Below are positions 43,374 through 52,590 of a stretch of 64,000 nt of DNA, piece after piece. Under the pieces are notes generated by a model that saw only the letters and a list, made by a program, of their open reading frames with translations, did no database searches and was not told the origin of the DNA. The stretch spans positions 48,101 through 112,100 of the forward strand of contig NZ_FOGO01000015.1 in NCBI RefSeq assembly GCF_900111245.1, written 5' to 3'. The position numbers and the translations under genes were made by a program. Source of the DNA: Streptomyces qinglanensis. Its GTDB lineage: Bacteria > Actinomycetota > Actinomycetes > Streptomycetales > Streptomycetaceae. Position 1 is the stretch's first letter; every line of letters begins with the position of its first letter.

Positions 43374-45749
43374 TCACTCCGTGCGGAGGCCGGCCGGGCG
43401 CATCATGCGCCACAGCAGTGGCAGGCTCAGCAGCGTCACGACGGCGACCAGCCCGCCGCCGACGGCGAACATCGGCCAGACGACGCCCCAGTCCGCGACC
43501 GGCCGCGAGATGACCTTCAACAGGGTCCAGCCGAGGCCGAGTCCGAACGCCGAGGCCAGTACGAGACCCAGCGCCACCGGGATCGCCGTCTGCCAGAGCA
43601 CGGAGGCGCCCAGCGTGCCGCGGCGGGTCCCGAAGGCCACCAGCACCGCCAACTGCCGCCTGCGCTCGCGGAGCTGCTCCGCCTGGGAGACGACCATGCT
43701 GGCGGCGATGAGCACCAGCACCGCGGTGGCCGCGGCGAAGACGACCCGGCTCAGCTCGGCGAACCCTGCGGAGACCTCTGTCGGCTGCGACAGCCACACG
43801 TCGGCTGCCGGGCTCTGCCGGAAGACGGTCGTCCGGACGTGTTCCAGCGCCTCCGGCTCCTCGTCCTGGAGCCGCACCGAGCCGGTGTACTGGAGATCGA
43901 GACGGTCGGGGGAGAGCGCGCCGGGCGTCACCAGGATCCCGGTGACCGGAGCGCCCCAGCCGGACGGCTTCGCTGGCACGGTGGGCGTGTCGTCGGGGAT
44001 CCGCCAGTTCCCGGTGCCGCGGCCGTCGGGCCCGGCCACCCGGAGGGCGGCTCCCGGGCGCGGCGGAGCGGGACGGCTGGTCTCCTCGTCCGCGTCCCGC
44101 GGGTCCGCCGCCGCGCGGAAGACCTGCCCGTCGCGGCAGGAGCCGATCTCCGCCACCTCGCGCAGGGTGCCGCAGTCGCCCACGATGACCTGCGCGTACT
44201 CCGCAGCGTCGGTGCCCGCCGGCTTCCCCGCGATCTCCTGGGTGCTCTCCAGGAACCCGGTGGTCCCGGCGACGCCCGGGGTGGCGGCGAGGGCCCGGTC
44301 CAGCTTCCGGGCGCCCGCGGTGTCCACCGTGAGGTCGATGACGTTCACCTGCCGCAGCGCGGACTTCTTCAGACCGGTTTCGTGGCTGGCCTCCGCCTGG
44401 GCCCCGGCGAACAGGAGCTGCAGTGCGACGGCCCCGGCCACGGCGATGGTGATGCCGCTGACGGCCCGGGTCGCCGTGCCGCTGGACAACTGGAGCCGGC
44501 GCACCGCGAGCTGCCAGGAGACCGGCCCCCCGCGCAGCTTGCCGACCAGTCGCTCCACCATCCAGGGCAGCAGGAGCGCGACCCCGCTCAGCAGCGCCAC
44601 CACCCCGGCGGCGACCTGGAACTCGTTCACCTGGCCGCCGCCCCCCGGACCCAGCGTCCCGGCCAGCGGCAGCAGCAGTGCCAGCCCGACCACCGGGGGC
44701 AGCAGCCGCCACCACAGACGGCGCGGCCGCGGTGTGCTCTCCCGCGTCACCCGCACCGGCTCGATCGTCACGCCCCGCAGCGCGAACACGGCGGCGCCGA
44801 CCGTCACCAGCGGCAGCCCGAGCACCACCAGTGCGCCCAGCACCGGGTCCGGGACCACATCGGCGGGGAAGACGCTGACGTCGAAGAGGGTGACGTCCGC
44901 GGCCAGTCCGCGCCCGAGCAGGAAGACCGCGCCGCCGAGCAGCAGTCCCAGCACCGCTCCGGCCAGCGACTCCCCGGCGGCGATCCGGCGGGTCATGGCC
45001 GCGTCGGCCCCCACCAGCCGCAGGGCCGCCAACCGCTGGTCCCGCCGTTCGCCGCCGAACCGGGTGGCCGTCGCGATGAAGGTGGCCACCGGCATCAGCA
45101 GCACCGCGCACGCCACCGCGCCGAGCAGGATCAGCAGCGGGTCCACGTCGCGGTGCTCCTCGACGTGGCCGAAGTACTTCACGCGCTGCGCGTCCTCGGC
45201 CCGCAGCGTGTCACTGCCCAGGTAGAAGGAGAGATCGGCCGGTCCGAGCAGGCCGTCGTCCGCGATGACGCCGACGACCCGTGCGTTCAGCCGTTTCGCG
45301 AGCTCAGCGCCCTCCGCGGAGTCGAGCAGCTCCTTCAGTGCGGGCGAGACCACGATCTCGCCGGGGCCGGGTATCCGCTCGGTGCCCGGCGGGGTGACCG
45401 GGTGGCTGCCGTCGGCCTGCAGGAGCCGGCCGTCGATGTCCTGCCCGTGGAAGGTGGTGTTCGCCACGGCCGTCAGCAGGGTGCGTTCGGTGGCCCGGCT
45501 CTCGTCCGTCGAGGTGGCGTTCCCCAGCACCGAGCCGTTGACCGCGCGGGCGTCCCGGCGGGACTCCTGCGCGCTCATGATCGACGGCACCGCGGCGGCC
45601 AGCAGCAGCATCGCCACCCCGAGCCCCACCCCGACGGCGGTCAGCAGGGTGCGGAGCCGGCCCTGACGGCCGGCGAAGGCGAACCCGGCGCCCATGGCCA
45701 GGTCCCGTGTCCACTCGCGCACCCGGTGCGCCCTGGGCCTGCCGCTCAT
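43374..45749 (-). CDS. FtsX/MacB-type ABC transporter permease
   Basis: 791 aa from ATG 45749. The N-terminal segment GRLRTLLTAVGVGLGVAMLLLAAAVP is the typical first helix, followed by an extracytoplasmic domain, a four-segment FtsX half (residues about 200-360, LAALRLVGADAAMTRRIAAGES), two more segments and a second extracytoplasmic domain with a probable disulfide (DCGTLREVAEIGSC), ending in the second FtsX half (LAVLVAFGTRRGTLG). The start overlaps the ATPase stop by four bases. It forms a complete ABC exporter with 45746-46474, probably for peptides or a role in envelope stress. Confidence 0.92.
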   Translation of the reverse strand: MSGRPRAHRVREWTRDLAMGAGFAFAGRQGRLRTLLTAVGVGLGVAMLLLAAAVPSIMSAQESRRDARAVNGSVLGNATSTDESRATERTLLTAVANTTFHGQDIDGRLLQADGSHPVTPPGTERIPGPGEIVVSPALKELLDSAEGAELAKRLNARVVGVIADDGLLGPADLSFYLGSDTLRAEDAQRVKYFGHVEEHRDVDPLLILLGAVACAVLLMPVATFIATATRFGGERRDQRLAALRLVGADAAMTRRIAAGESLAGAVLGLLLGGAVFLLGRGLAADVTLFDVSVFPADVVPDPVLGALVVLGLPLVTVGAAVFALRGVTIEPVRVTRESTPRPRRLWWRLLPPVVGLALLLPLAGTLGPGGGGQVNEFQVAAGVVALLSGVALLLPWMVERLVGKLRGGPVSWQLAVRRLQLSSGTATRAVSGITIAVAGAVALQLLFAGAQAEASHETGLKKSALRQVNVIDLTVDTAGARKLDRALAATPGVAGTTGFLESTQEIAGKPAGTDAAEYAQVIVGDCGTLREVAEIGSCRDGQVFRAAADPRDADEETSRPAPPRPGAALRVAGPDGRGTGNWRIPDDTPTVPAKPSGWGAPVTGILVTPGALSPDRLDLQYTGSVRLQDEEPEALEHVRTTVFRQSPAADVWLSQPTEVSAGFAELSRVVFAAATAVLVLIAASMVVSQAEQLRERRRQLAVLVAFGTRRGTLGASVLWQTAIPVALGLVLASAFGLGLGWTLLKVISRPVADWGVVWPMFAVGGGLVAVVTLLSLPLLWRMMRPAGLRTE

Positions 45750-46474
45750 ACCGCGCCCACCACACCGCTCATGTCCCGTGCCGTGCCGTCCCGGACGACG
45801 ACCTCGCGGTCGGAGTAGGCGGCCACCCGCGCCTCGTGGGTGACCAGCACGACCGCGGCCCCGGTCTCGCGGGCGGCTGCCGTCAGCAGTTGCATGACCC
45901 GCTCCCCGTTGAGCGAGTCGAGCGCGCCGGTCGGCTCGTCGGCGAAGACGACGCGGGGCGATCCGGCCAGCGCGCGGGCCACGGCGACGCGCTGGCCCTG
46001 GCCGCCGGACACCTGGCCGGGCCGGTGGTGGCGGATGTCGTCGACCTCCAGTCGCTCCAGCCACTCCTGGGCCCGCGCCTCGGCCTCCTTGCGGCGTGTG
46101 CCTCCCAGGCGCAGCGGCAGGGCCGCGTTCTCCAGGCAGGTCAGCTCGGGCACCAGTTGGCCGAACTGGAAGATGAACCCGAAGTCGCCCCGGCGGAGCG
46201 CGCTGCGCTCCGCGTCGGAGAGCGCCGACATCTCCCGGCCCTGGTAGGTGACCCGGCCCGCGTCCGGCGGGACGATTCCCGCCAGGCAGTGCAGCAGCGT
46301 GGACTTGCCGGAACCCGAGGGGCCCATCACCGCGACGACCTCACCGGCGGCGACGGAGAAGTCGGCACCGGAGAGCGCCGCGGTCGATCCGTAGGTCTTG
46401 TGCACGCCCTCGGCGTGCAGCAGGGGTCCGGCCGCCGGGCCGGAGCCTTGGCCGGTGCTGAGTGGGGGGAGCAA
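45746..46474 (-). CDS. ABC transporter ATP-binding protein (LolD/MacB type)
   Basis: 242 aa from TTG 46474. Walker A GPSGSGKST, Q-loop FIFQFGQLVPELT, signature VSGGQGQRVAVARAL, Walker B VVFADEPTGALDS, switch His VTHEARVAAYSD. It is the partner of the FtsX-type permease with an ATGA overlap. GGAGG (46485-46489) touches a GTG at 46483, too close to serve it, but lies eight bases before TTG 46474, which I therefore prefer; the GTG would add three residues. A GTATAC-type palindrome about 350 bases upstream may control the pair. Confidence 0.9.
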   Translation of the reverse strand: MLPPLSTGQGSGPAAGPLLHAEGVHKTYGSTAALSGADFSVAAGEVVAVMGPSGSGKSTLLHCLAGIVPPDAGRVTYQGREMSALSDAERSALRRGDFGFIFQFGQLVPELTCLENAALPLRLGGTRRKEAEARAQEWLERLEVDDIRHHRPGQVSGGQGQRVAVARALAGSPRVVFADEPTGALDSLNGERVMQLLTAAARETGAAVVLVTHEARVAAYSDREVVVRDGTARDMSGVVGAV

Positions 46475-46670
46475 GGGGCGCACCTCCGGGGTGGGTTCGT
46501 GGGTGGGGCGGCGGCCGTCTCGGGGCCGGCGCGGGTCGGCTTCGGCTGCCGCACCGCTCGGGACATTTCCGGGGCCGGAGTGGATCGCCCCGGCGGATTG
46601 TCTGAGGGGAATGCCTCGGCGGGTGTGCCGAGGCGGAAGCGGAAGGGGTCGTGGTGGGTATCGGTGCTGG

Positions 46671-46712
46671 TCCGCCGTCGGCCGTCCGCCGTCGGCCGTC
46701 CGCCGTCGGCCG
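46671..46712. repeat. three exact copies of a 14-bp unit
   Basis: tccgccgtcggccg occurs three times head to tail, followed by ggtcggtcggtcgg-type microsatellite around 46740-46800, upstream of the ABC ATPase. The whole 46490-46836 stretch holds no gene that I can see. Confidence 0.8.
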
Positions 46713-46836
46713 TCGGCCGCCGGTCACCGGCCTTCGCCGGTCGGCTGGTCGGTCGGTCGGCCGGTCCGCCGGTCCGGCGGTCCGGCGGAGGCCGGTGGGG
46801 CGGGTGGCGGATGGACATGCGCGACTCTACATCATG

Positions 46837-46857
46837 TGTATACACGGGGTGTATACA
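46837..46857. promoter_or_regulatory. GTATAC-type palindromic operator
   Basis: tgtatacac and gtgtataca, perfect 9-base arms around ggg, in an AT-richer island. On the minus strand TAGAGT follows, a possible -10 for the ABC operon, so a repressor bound here would overlap the promoter. GTATAC palindromes are bound by several PadR- and GntR-type regulators; no such gene lies next to it in this window. Confidence 0.65.
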
Positions 46858-47058
46858 TGTCCGCGGCGCCCCCGGGGGTGCGGCCGTCAGGCGCCGGCCT
46901 CCGCGTCTGGCCTCCGCCCCGGAGCCGGACCCGGAGGCCGGTACAACGTTGGATGGCGGGTTCGGCGGAAAAGTTCACGACGTGTCAGGGGTGCTTCTCG
47001 CTGTCGGGGCTGCACTCCTGAAAGGTGGAGAATGACCGTTTTGCGCTAACGTGATCGT

Positions 47059-48528
47059 ATGAACACCGTACGAAGGGGTGCGCGGCTCGTGTCGGTGCTC
47101 ACCGGGGCGCTGGTCGCGCTGCTGCTGACGACCGCGGGTCCCGGCGGACCGCGCGCCGCGGACGGCGACGGGGTCTCCGCCGTGGCCGCCGCACTGCGGG
47201 ACGGTCCCGTCCACGTCGACCCGCGCGCCCGCGACGTGCTCCCACCGGCGGCCGCCAAGGCGCTGCGGAACACCGTCGAACGGGCCGACAAGCCGGTCCT
47301 CGTCGCCGTACTGCCGGCCGACGGCGACTTCGACCGGAAGACGCTGCTGCAGGAACTCCGCGCCGAGACAGGCATCACCGGCGTCTACGCGGTCGCGCTC
47401 GGGGACCGCTTCGACGCGGGCGCCGACCACCAGGTCATGTCGCGGGACGCCGTCCGGGACGCGGTCGGCGCCGTACGGCGCGCGCACCCGGGGGATCCGG
47501 GCGCGATGGTCACCGACTTCACCGACCGCGCGGTCCGGCAGGCATCCGGTTCGGCGCCCGCGGCCTGGGACGGGGGCGGGGCCGCCGGGGACGGCGGGCG
47601 CACCGGAGGCGGCACCGCGGCGATCGTCACCCTCGGCGTCCTGGTGCTGCTCGCCGGGGCCGGCGCCTTCCTGGTCAGCCGGGGCTCCCGCAGGCGGCGG
47701 GCCCGGCTGGAGCGGGCCGGACTGGAGAAGCTGCGCCCGGTCGTGGACGAGGACATCACCGCGTTCGGCGAGGAGTTGAGCCGGATCGGCTTCGACCCGG
47801 CCACCGCCACCGCCCGCGCCCGTCCAGGCGGCACCGGCACCGCCCGGACCGGGGGCGAGGCGGGCGGGACGGATGGGATGGACAGGACGGACGGGGAGGA
47901 CAGCACGGGCGGGGAGGACGCGGATGCCGCGCGCGAGGACTACGCGCAGGCACTCGACGCGTACGACGACGCCAAGACCCGGATGGCCGCCGCGCGCCGC
48001 CCGCAGGACGTACGGGGGGTGAGCCGGGCGCTGGCGGACGGCCGGTTCGCGCTCGCCACCCTGGACGCGCGGCTGCGCGGCACGGCCCTGCCCGAGCGCC
48101 GGGCCCCGTGCTTCTTCGACCCGCGGCACGGGCCGTCGGTCGAGGACGTGCAGTGGGCGCCGCCGGGCGGAACCGAGCGGGCCGTCCCCGTCTGCGCGGC
48201 GGACGCCGCCCGGCTGGCCGGCGGCGAGGAGCCCGCGGCCCGCGAGGTCGGCACCCCGCAGGGGCCGCGGCCGTACTGGGAGGCCGGACCGGTGTACGCG
48301 CCGTGGGCCGCCGGGTACTTCGGCGGCGGGCTGCTGCCCGGACTGCTGACGGGCACCCTGCTGGGCGGTGCGCTCGGCGGACCGTACGCGGACGGGTTCG
48401 GCGACCCCTCGGGCGGGGGCGACTTCGGCGGCGACTTCTCCGGGGGCGGCGCCGATCCGAGCGATTTCGGCGGCGGCTTCGGCGACGGCGGCGGTTTCGG
48501 CGGCGGTGATTTCGGGGGCGGCTTCTGA
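47059..48528 (+). CDS. membrane protein with glycine-rich C-terminus
   Basis: 489 aa, ATG start. A signal peptide (residues 1-34) leads into an extracytoplasmic domain (35-165) with VERADKPVLVAVLPADGDFD and ITGVYAVALGDRFDAG, a transmembrane segment AAIVTLGVLVLLAGAGAFLV (about 192-212), and a cytoplasmic helical part. The C-terminus is unusual: a Tyr/Trp/Gly region with PYWEAGPVYAPWAAGYFGGG, then a DFGGGF repeat tail. This Phe/Gly repeat resembles the glycine-rich tails of TPM-type membrane proteins. The function is unknown; orthologues exist in other Streptomyces. Confidence 0.82.
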   Translation: MNTVRRGARLVSVLTGALVALLLTTAGPGGPRAADGDGVSAVAAALRDGPVHVDPRARDVLPPAAAKALRNTVERADKPVLVAVLPADGDFDRKTLLQELRAETGITGVYAVALGDRFDAGADHQVMSRDAVRDAVGAVRRAHPGDPGAMVTDFTDRAVRQASGSAPAAWDGGGAAGDGGRTGGGTAAIVTLGVLVLLAGAGAFLVSRGSRRRRARLERAGLEKLRPVVDEDITAFGEELSRIGFDPATATARARPGGTGTARTGGEAGGTDGMDRTDGEDSTGGEDADAAREDYAQALDAYDDAKTRMAAARRPQDVRGVSRALADGRFALATLDARLRGTALPERRAPCFFDPRHGPSVEDVQWAPPGGTERAVPVCAADAARLAGGEEPAAREVGTPQGPRPYWEAGPVYAPWAAGYFGGGLLPGLLTGTLLGGALGGPYADGFGDPSGGGDFGGDFSGGGADPSDFGGGFGDGGGFGGGDFGGGF

Positions 48529-48854
48529 GGCCGGGGCAGGGGGCGATTTCCGGCCGAACTCCGTTCCGCCGCGCCCGGCGGGCCGCCACCGAAGCCGCCA
48601 CCCCGCCGCTTCCGAGGGGTTTGCCCTGGCGGATCGGCGGTTACGTGCACCGGTACGCGAGAGTGAGCTCGCCTCGCGGAGGCACCGGCGGGTTGGGGAC
48701 ACAGCCCCCGGTGCCGTTTTTCGGGTGCGATGCCCGGTTGGCGCAGGGTTGCTGGTGTCGGGCCGGTGGGTTCACGCTCGGAGGAGTCCGGAACGCGGGG
48801 TCGGTCGTGACAGCGGTTCCGTGTTCAAGGACCGTCCGACGCTGGGAGAGCTTG

Positions 48855-49397
48855 ATGAGTGCCGCAACCGGGTCTGCGCGTACGTCTGCGCTCGCGGGAT
48901 GCCCGCGGCCCAGAACCGTACCGCCGGGCGAGGCGACGGCCCCGGCCGCGCCCCCGGCGCACAGGGCCGAGTGCGAGCCCGCCGCCGCGGACGGTGATGC
49001 GGAACCGGACCGCTCGGCGGACTCCGGTGACGCGCCGCTGTCCGCGCGGGAGCGCGAGGAGCTGACCGCGCGGATCGACGCACTCGAAACGGAGGTCGGG
49101 CAACTCCGGGAGGCGCTGGCCAGCCGTCCCGTCATCGACCAGGCCAGGGGCATGGTGATGGCGCTGGCGCCCTGCGACGCGGAGGCGGCCTGGCAGGTCC
49201 TGGTGCGGGTCTCCCAGCACTCCAACGTCAAGCTGCGGAGCGTGGCCGCCGCACTGGTGTCCGGCGCCGAGGGCGCCGCCGTCCCCAAGCCGGTGCGCAA
49301 GCATCTGGCCACCGCCCTCCGCGAAGTGCGGACGGCGCCCGGCCGACGCGGCAGAAGCGGCCCCTCGGACCGCCGCGAGTTGCGCGCACAGCGCTGA
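48855..49397 (+). CDS. ANTAR-domain RNA-binding regulator
   Basis: 180 aa, ATG with GGGAGAG upstream. The first 65 residues are Ala/Pro/Asp-rich and look disordered. A short coiled coil (REREELTARIDALETEVGQLREAL) leads into the ANTAR domain: IDQARGMVMALAPCDAEAAWQVLVRVSQHSNVKLRSVAAALV. ANTAR proteins bind paired hairpins in mRNA leaders to prevent termination. No sensor domain is present, so activity may be set by partner or amount. The 326 bases before it (48529-48854) show no gene. Confidence 0.85.
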   Translation: MSAATGSARTSALAGCPRPRTVPPGEATAPAAPPAHRAECEPAAADGDAEPDRSADSGDAPLSAREREELTARIDALETEVGQLREALASRPVIDQARGMVMALAPCDAEAAWQVLVRVSQHSNVKLRSVAAALVSGAEGAAVPKPVRKHLATALREVRTAPGRRGRSGPSDRRELRAQR

Positions 49398-49461
49398 CTC
49401 CGTCATGTGACCCGCGCGGACACCGCCCGGTGACCCGCAGACGGTGCGGACACCGTCCGGC

Positions 49462-49515
49462 CGACCGGTAGACGACCGCCGACCGGTAGACGACCGCCGA
49501 CCGGCAGACGACCGG
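49462..49515. repeat. three 18-bp tandem repeats
   Basis: cgaccggtagacgaccgc is repeated twice exactly and once with two changes. It lies in the 445-base gap 49398-49842 between the ANTAR gene and the next gene on the other strand; nothing else recognisable is there. Confidence 0.8.
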
Positions 49516-49842
49516 TGCGGACACCGGCCAGGCGACCGGTGCGACACCCCTGCGAGCCGACCAGTCGGCCGGTCCGGCGCCACGCGCTCGTCGTCCCGGG
49601 CTGCGCGGCCGGCGCCGAGGCACGCGCTCGCTGCACCGAGCTGCGCGGCCGACCCCGAGCCGGGCCGCCTGAGCCCCTTCCGGCTGGATCCCGACCCCGC
49701 CGCGGCCCCGGACGGGACCCGGTCCCGAGGGACCCGGTCCCGAACGGCGCCCGGCCCCGATGCGCGCAGCCGCGGCTGCGGGGCCGGTCAGCGGACCGCG
49801 TCCGCGGAATCGCGCCGCTCCGGTCCGCGGTGGGACCTCCGA

Positions 49843-50211
49843 CTACTCGGTCGCGTACTCCTGCGGCCGCTCCGCGGCCGGGCGGCCGGGCTGCTGACCG
49901 GCTCGCGGGCCGGAGGGCCCGGTCGGCGCCTTGGGCGCGGGCGGCGCGTAGCGGCGCGGCTGCTCGGGAGCAGCGGCAGGAGCAGGGCCGGCGGCAGGGG
50001 CAGGGCCGACGGCAGGACCGGGCGCCGGAGGCTCGGCCGACTCCGGTCTTCCGGTACTGGGGTGGCGGTGGTGCACGGGCGAGAAGTCCACCGCCTGCTC
50101 GGCTTCCTGGGTGAGTGCCTCGGCGGCCTGGCGTACATCGCCCGGCACGTCGCCGTGCTCCTCGATCAGGCTGCTGTAGATGGGCGGACCGGTGGCGCTG
50201 TCGGTCGTCAT
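49843..50211 (-). CDS. small proline/alanine-rich protein, unknown function
   Basis: 122 aa, ATG with AGGAGA about eight bases upstream on the minus strand. The N-terminal 45 residues (IYSSLIEEHGDVPGDVRQAAEALTQEAEQAVDF) look like a folded helical piece. The rest is a low-complexity tail of PAPAAGPAPAAAPEQPRR type, likely disordered. I do not recognise it. It is convergent with the ANTAR gene and divergent from the sigma factor. Confidence 0.7.
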   Translation of the reverse strand: MTTDSATGPPIYSSLIEEHGDVPGDVRQAAEALTQEAEQAVDFSPVHHRHPSTGRPESAEPPAPGPAVGPAPAAGPAPAAAPEQPRRYAPPAPKAPTGPSGPRAGQQPGRPAAERPQEYATE

Positions 50212-50554
50212 GCGGAGAATCTCCTGGTGAGGGTATGGACAAACAACCGGCCATCTACATGGATGCAGATGGCCGGACGCCGACCTTACGCCCCCCGTCC
50301 GGGCGCACCTCCACGCGGGCCCGCCGCCGCTGCGCGCTCCGACCGTCCCGCACAGAACCGCACAAACTCCGTACGGTCCCGTGCAGTCCCGGACAGTCCG
50401 AGGAACAGCCCCAGGAACACTCGGCCGCTCCGCGCCGTGCTGCCGCCGGGTCCTGGGGGTACGTGCGGGCCGCCGGTGAAGCGGCCGACCGGGGCACAGG
50501 GCCGGGCGTGCGTCCCCCGGCAGGGTCGGGGGCGTCCACCTGACAGGTGCGGGT

Positions 50555-50579
50555 GTTTACCGGAGCCGGAGTCGGATAC
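50555..50579 (+). promoter_or_regulatory. SigB/SigF-type promoter before the sigma factor gene
   Basis: GTTT, 15 bases, then GGATAC. This fits the Streptomyces SigB-class pattern GnnTn14-16GGGTAC/T with one change. It lies 132 bases before the start of a sigma factor of the same class, so it may be autoregulation. The remaining DNA between 50212 and 50710 has no gene. Confidence 0.5.
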
Positions 50580-50710
50580 ACGAGACTCCACGTGCTTGGG
50601 AGTACAGGCACATCGCGGGAGGAGACCCCCAGGGTCCCCCGGGTGTGTCACCCGGGCCGCTTCTCCCGCGGTTGTCCATGTGTCAGCGACACCCGGAGGA
50701 GCCCGATCCC

Positions 50711-51664
50711 ATGTGCCCCGTGAGGTACCGGCCCCAGCGCACCCGCCACAGCCACGACGACGCACCCGACACCGCGGAGGACTTCGCGCGGCTGGCGGCG
50801 CTGCCGGAAGGCCCGGAGCGGGAAGAGCTGAGCGGCCGACTGGTGGAGGCGTGGCTGCCGATGGCGCATCGGCTGGCCGCCAAGTACCGCAACCGCGGTG
50901 AGTCGCTGGAGGACCTGGAGCAGGTCGCCGCGCTCGGTCTGGTCAAGGCGGTGGACCGCTACGACCCCGCGCAGGGAACGCCGTTCGTGCCGTTCGCGGT
51001 GCCGACCGTGACCGGTGAGATCCGGCGGCACTTCCGTGACCACACCTGGGACGTGCATGTTCCCAGGCGAGTGCAGGAGCTGCGGAACAAGGTGCGGAAC
51101 GCCGTGCGGGAGCTGACCGCGGGCCTGGAGGAAGGCCCGCCGTCGGTGGCGCGGATCGCCGAGCACACGGGCATGTCCGAGGAGGACGTGGCCGCGGGGC
51201 TGGAGGCGCTGGACAGCTTCCGCTCGCTGTCGTTGGACGCGTCGGTCGCGGGGAGTGCCGACGACGGCTTCTCGCTCGCCGACACGCTCGGGGTCTCGGA
51301 ACCCGAGTACGACACGGTGGTGGCGCGGGAGGCGGTCAAGCCGTGCCTGCGTGAACTGCCCGAGCGCCAGCGGCAGGTGCTGTACCTGCGCTACTTCCGC
51401 GACATGACCCAGTCGCGCATCGGCGAGGAACTGGGCATCTCCCAGATGCACGTCTCCCGGCTGCTGTCCAAGAGCTGCGAACGGGTCCGCCGCCAGGTCG
51501 AGCACGAGCGCCGGGCCGCACGCCGCCCCGCGGAGACGAGCTCCGGCCGCACCGGCAGGACCGGGCGTACCGGTACCGGGCGCGGCACCCCCCGCGCGAC
51601 CGGCGCCGGGCAGACCGCGCGCCGCACCCCGGCGGTCGCCTCCGACGTCGCGGCAGCGGCCTGA
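50711..51664 (+). CDS. SigB/SigF-family RNA polymerase sigma factor
   Basis: 317 aa, ATG with GGAGGAG nine bases upstream. Region 2: VEAWLPMAHRLAAKYRNRGESLEDLEQVAALGLVKAVDRYDPAQGTPFVPFAVPTVTGEIRRHFRDHTWDVHVPRRVQELR, the SigF/SigB signature with the -10 recognition stretch. Region 3 follows; region 4 is LPERQRQVLYLRYFRDMTQSRIGEELGISQMHVSRLLSKSCERVRRQV. The last 50 residues are a Gly/Thr/Arg-rich tail not needed for the fold. Such factors direct stress or differentiation genes and are usually held by an anti-sigma factor, none of which is adjacent. The upstream promoter suggests autoregulation. Confidence 0.93.
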   Translation: MCPVRYRPQRTRHSHDDAPDTAEDFARLAALPEGPEREELSGRLVEAWLPMAHRLAAKYRNRGESLEDLEQVAALGLVKAVDRYDPAQGTPFVPFAVPTVTGEIRRHFRDHTWDVHVPRRVQELRNKVRNAVRELTAGLEEGPPSVARIAEHTGMSEEDVAAGLEALDSFRSLSLDASVAGSADDGFSLADTLGVSEPEYDTVVAREAVKPCLRELPERQRQVLYLRYFRDMTQSRIGEELGISQMHVSRLLSKSCERVRRQVEHERRAARRPAETSSGRTGRTGRTGTGRGTPRATGAGQTARRTPAVASDVAAAA

Positions 51665-51855
51665 CGGCAACCTCGAACGCCTCCGGCGCCGCATTCTCGG
51701 CGCCGGAGCAGTCGCCCCGGACCTCACCGCCGGGGTGCCCGGATGATTCCGGGCACCCCGGCGCGGGCTCGCCCGCAGTGCGCCGCTGCGCGCCGTCGTC
51801 GGCTGTCGCCGATGCGGCAGCGGCGGCAGCGGCCGACCGCGTGGCCCCGGGTGCC

Positions 51856-52506
51856 TCAGCCGGCCGTCGTCGCGTGCAGGGCCTCGGTGACCTCCGCGTC
51901 GGTGATCTGCGGGAAGTTCTGGTACCAGAGGCCCACGGCCTCGAAGACGGCCGGCTGGTTCGGGCAGAGCACGGTGTCCGCCTCGCGGCTGAGGTCCCTG
52001 ACGGCCTGCGGTGAGCCGACCGGGACCGCCAGGACGAGCCGCGCGGGCCGCTGCCGCCTCAGATGCCGCAGCGCGGCCCGGGCCGTGACGCCCGTGGCCA
52101 GCCCGTCGTCGACGACGAGGACGGTACGGCCCTCGATCCGCGGCTCGGGGCGGTCGCCCCGGTAGAGGTCCTGGCGGCGGTGCATCTCGGTGCGCTCGTG
52201 CGCGACCGTCGAGGACAGCCGGTCGGCGGTGAGCCCCAGCATCTCCAGGGCCGTCGTGTCGTAGACCGGCGGATCCTCCCCGGCGATGGCTCCGACGCCG
52301 TACTCCGGCCGCCCCGGCAGCCCGATCTTGCGGGCGACGAGCACGTCCAGCGGCGCGTGCAGCGCGCGTGCCACCTCGGCGGCGACGGGTACGCCGCCCC
52401 GCGGCAGCGCCAGCACCAGTGGATCCCGCAACTCCTCCGTACGCTGCAATCGGCTGACTTCCGCGGCGAGTTCGCGGCCCGCCTGGACGCGGTCTGCGAA
52501 ACGCAT
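51856..52506 (-). CDS. phosphoribosyltransferase family protein
   Basis: 216 aa. The start MRFADRVQAGRELAAEVSRLQ and LVLALPRGGVPVAAEVARALHAPLDVLVARKIGLPGRPEYGVGAIA mark the phosphoribosyltransferase-like family of dormancy/stress clusters. The PRPP loop is TVLVVDDGLATGVTARAAL, with two Asp before the GLATG turn. These proteins have the PRTase fold but their acceptor base is unknown. It lies 84 bases downstream of the hydrolase at 52591 on the same strand, so the two form an operon. Confidence 0.88.
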   Translation of the reverse strand: MRFADRVQAGRELAAEVSRLQRTEELRDPLVLALPRGGVPVAAEVARALHAPLDVLVARKIGLPGRPEYGVGAIAGEDPPVYDTTALEMLGLTADRLSSTVAHERTEMHRRQDLYRGDRPEPRIEGRTVLVVDDGLATGVTARAALRHLRRQRPARLVLAVPVGSPQAVRDLSREADTVLCPNQPAVFEAVGLWYQNFPQITDAEVTEALHATTAG

Positions 52507-52590
52507 CTCGGCTCCCTTCTCGCTACGCCCGGCCGATGCCGGGCTGGCCCGGTCCCGGTCGTCCCGGTCCGGGCCGTCCCGTCCCGGGCC

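Noticed and set aside
43165..45225. A 686-codon plus-strand frame opposite the FtsX permease
   Set aside because: Ser/Thr/Arg/Pro low-complexity shadow; the minus-strand protein has FtsX features and overlaps its ATPase.
49462..49515. CRISPR-like repeats
   Set aside because: Units are contiguous with no spacers; it is a tandem repeat. The same holds for 1-170, 10661-10692 and 46671-46712.
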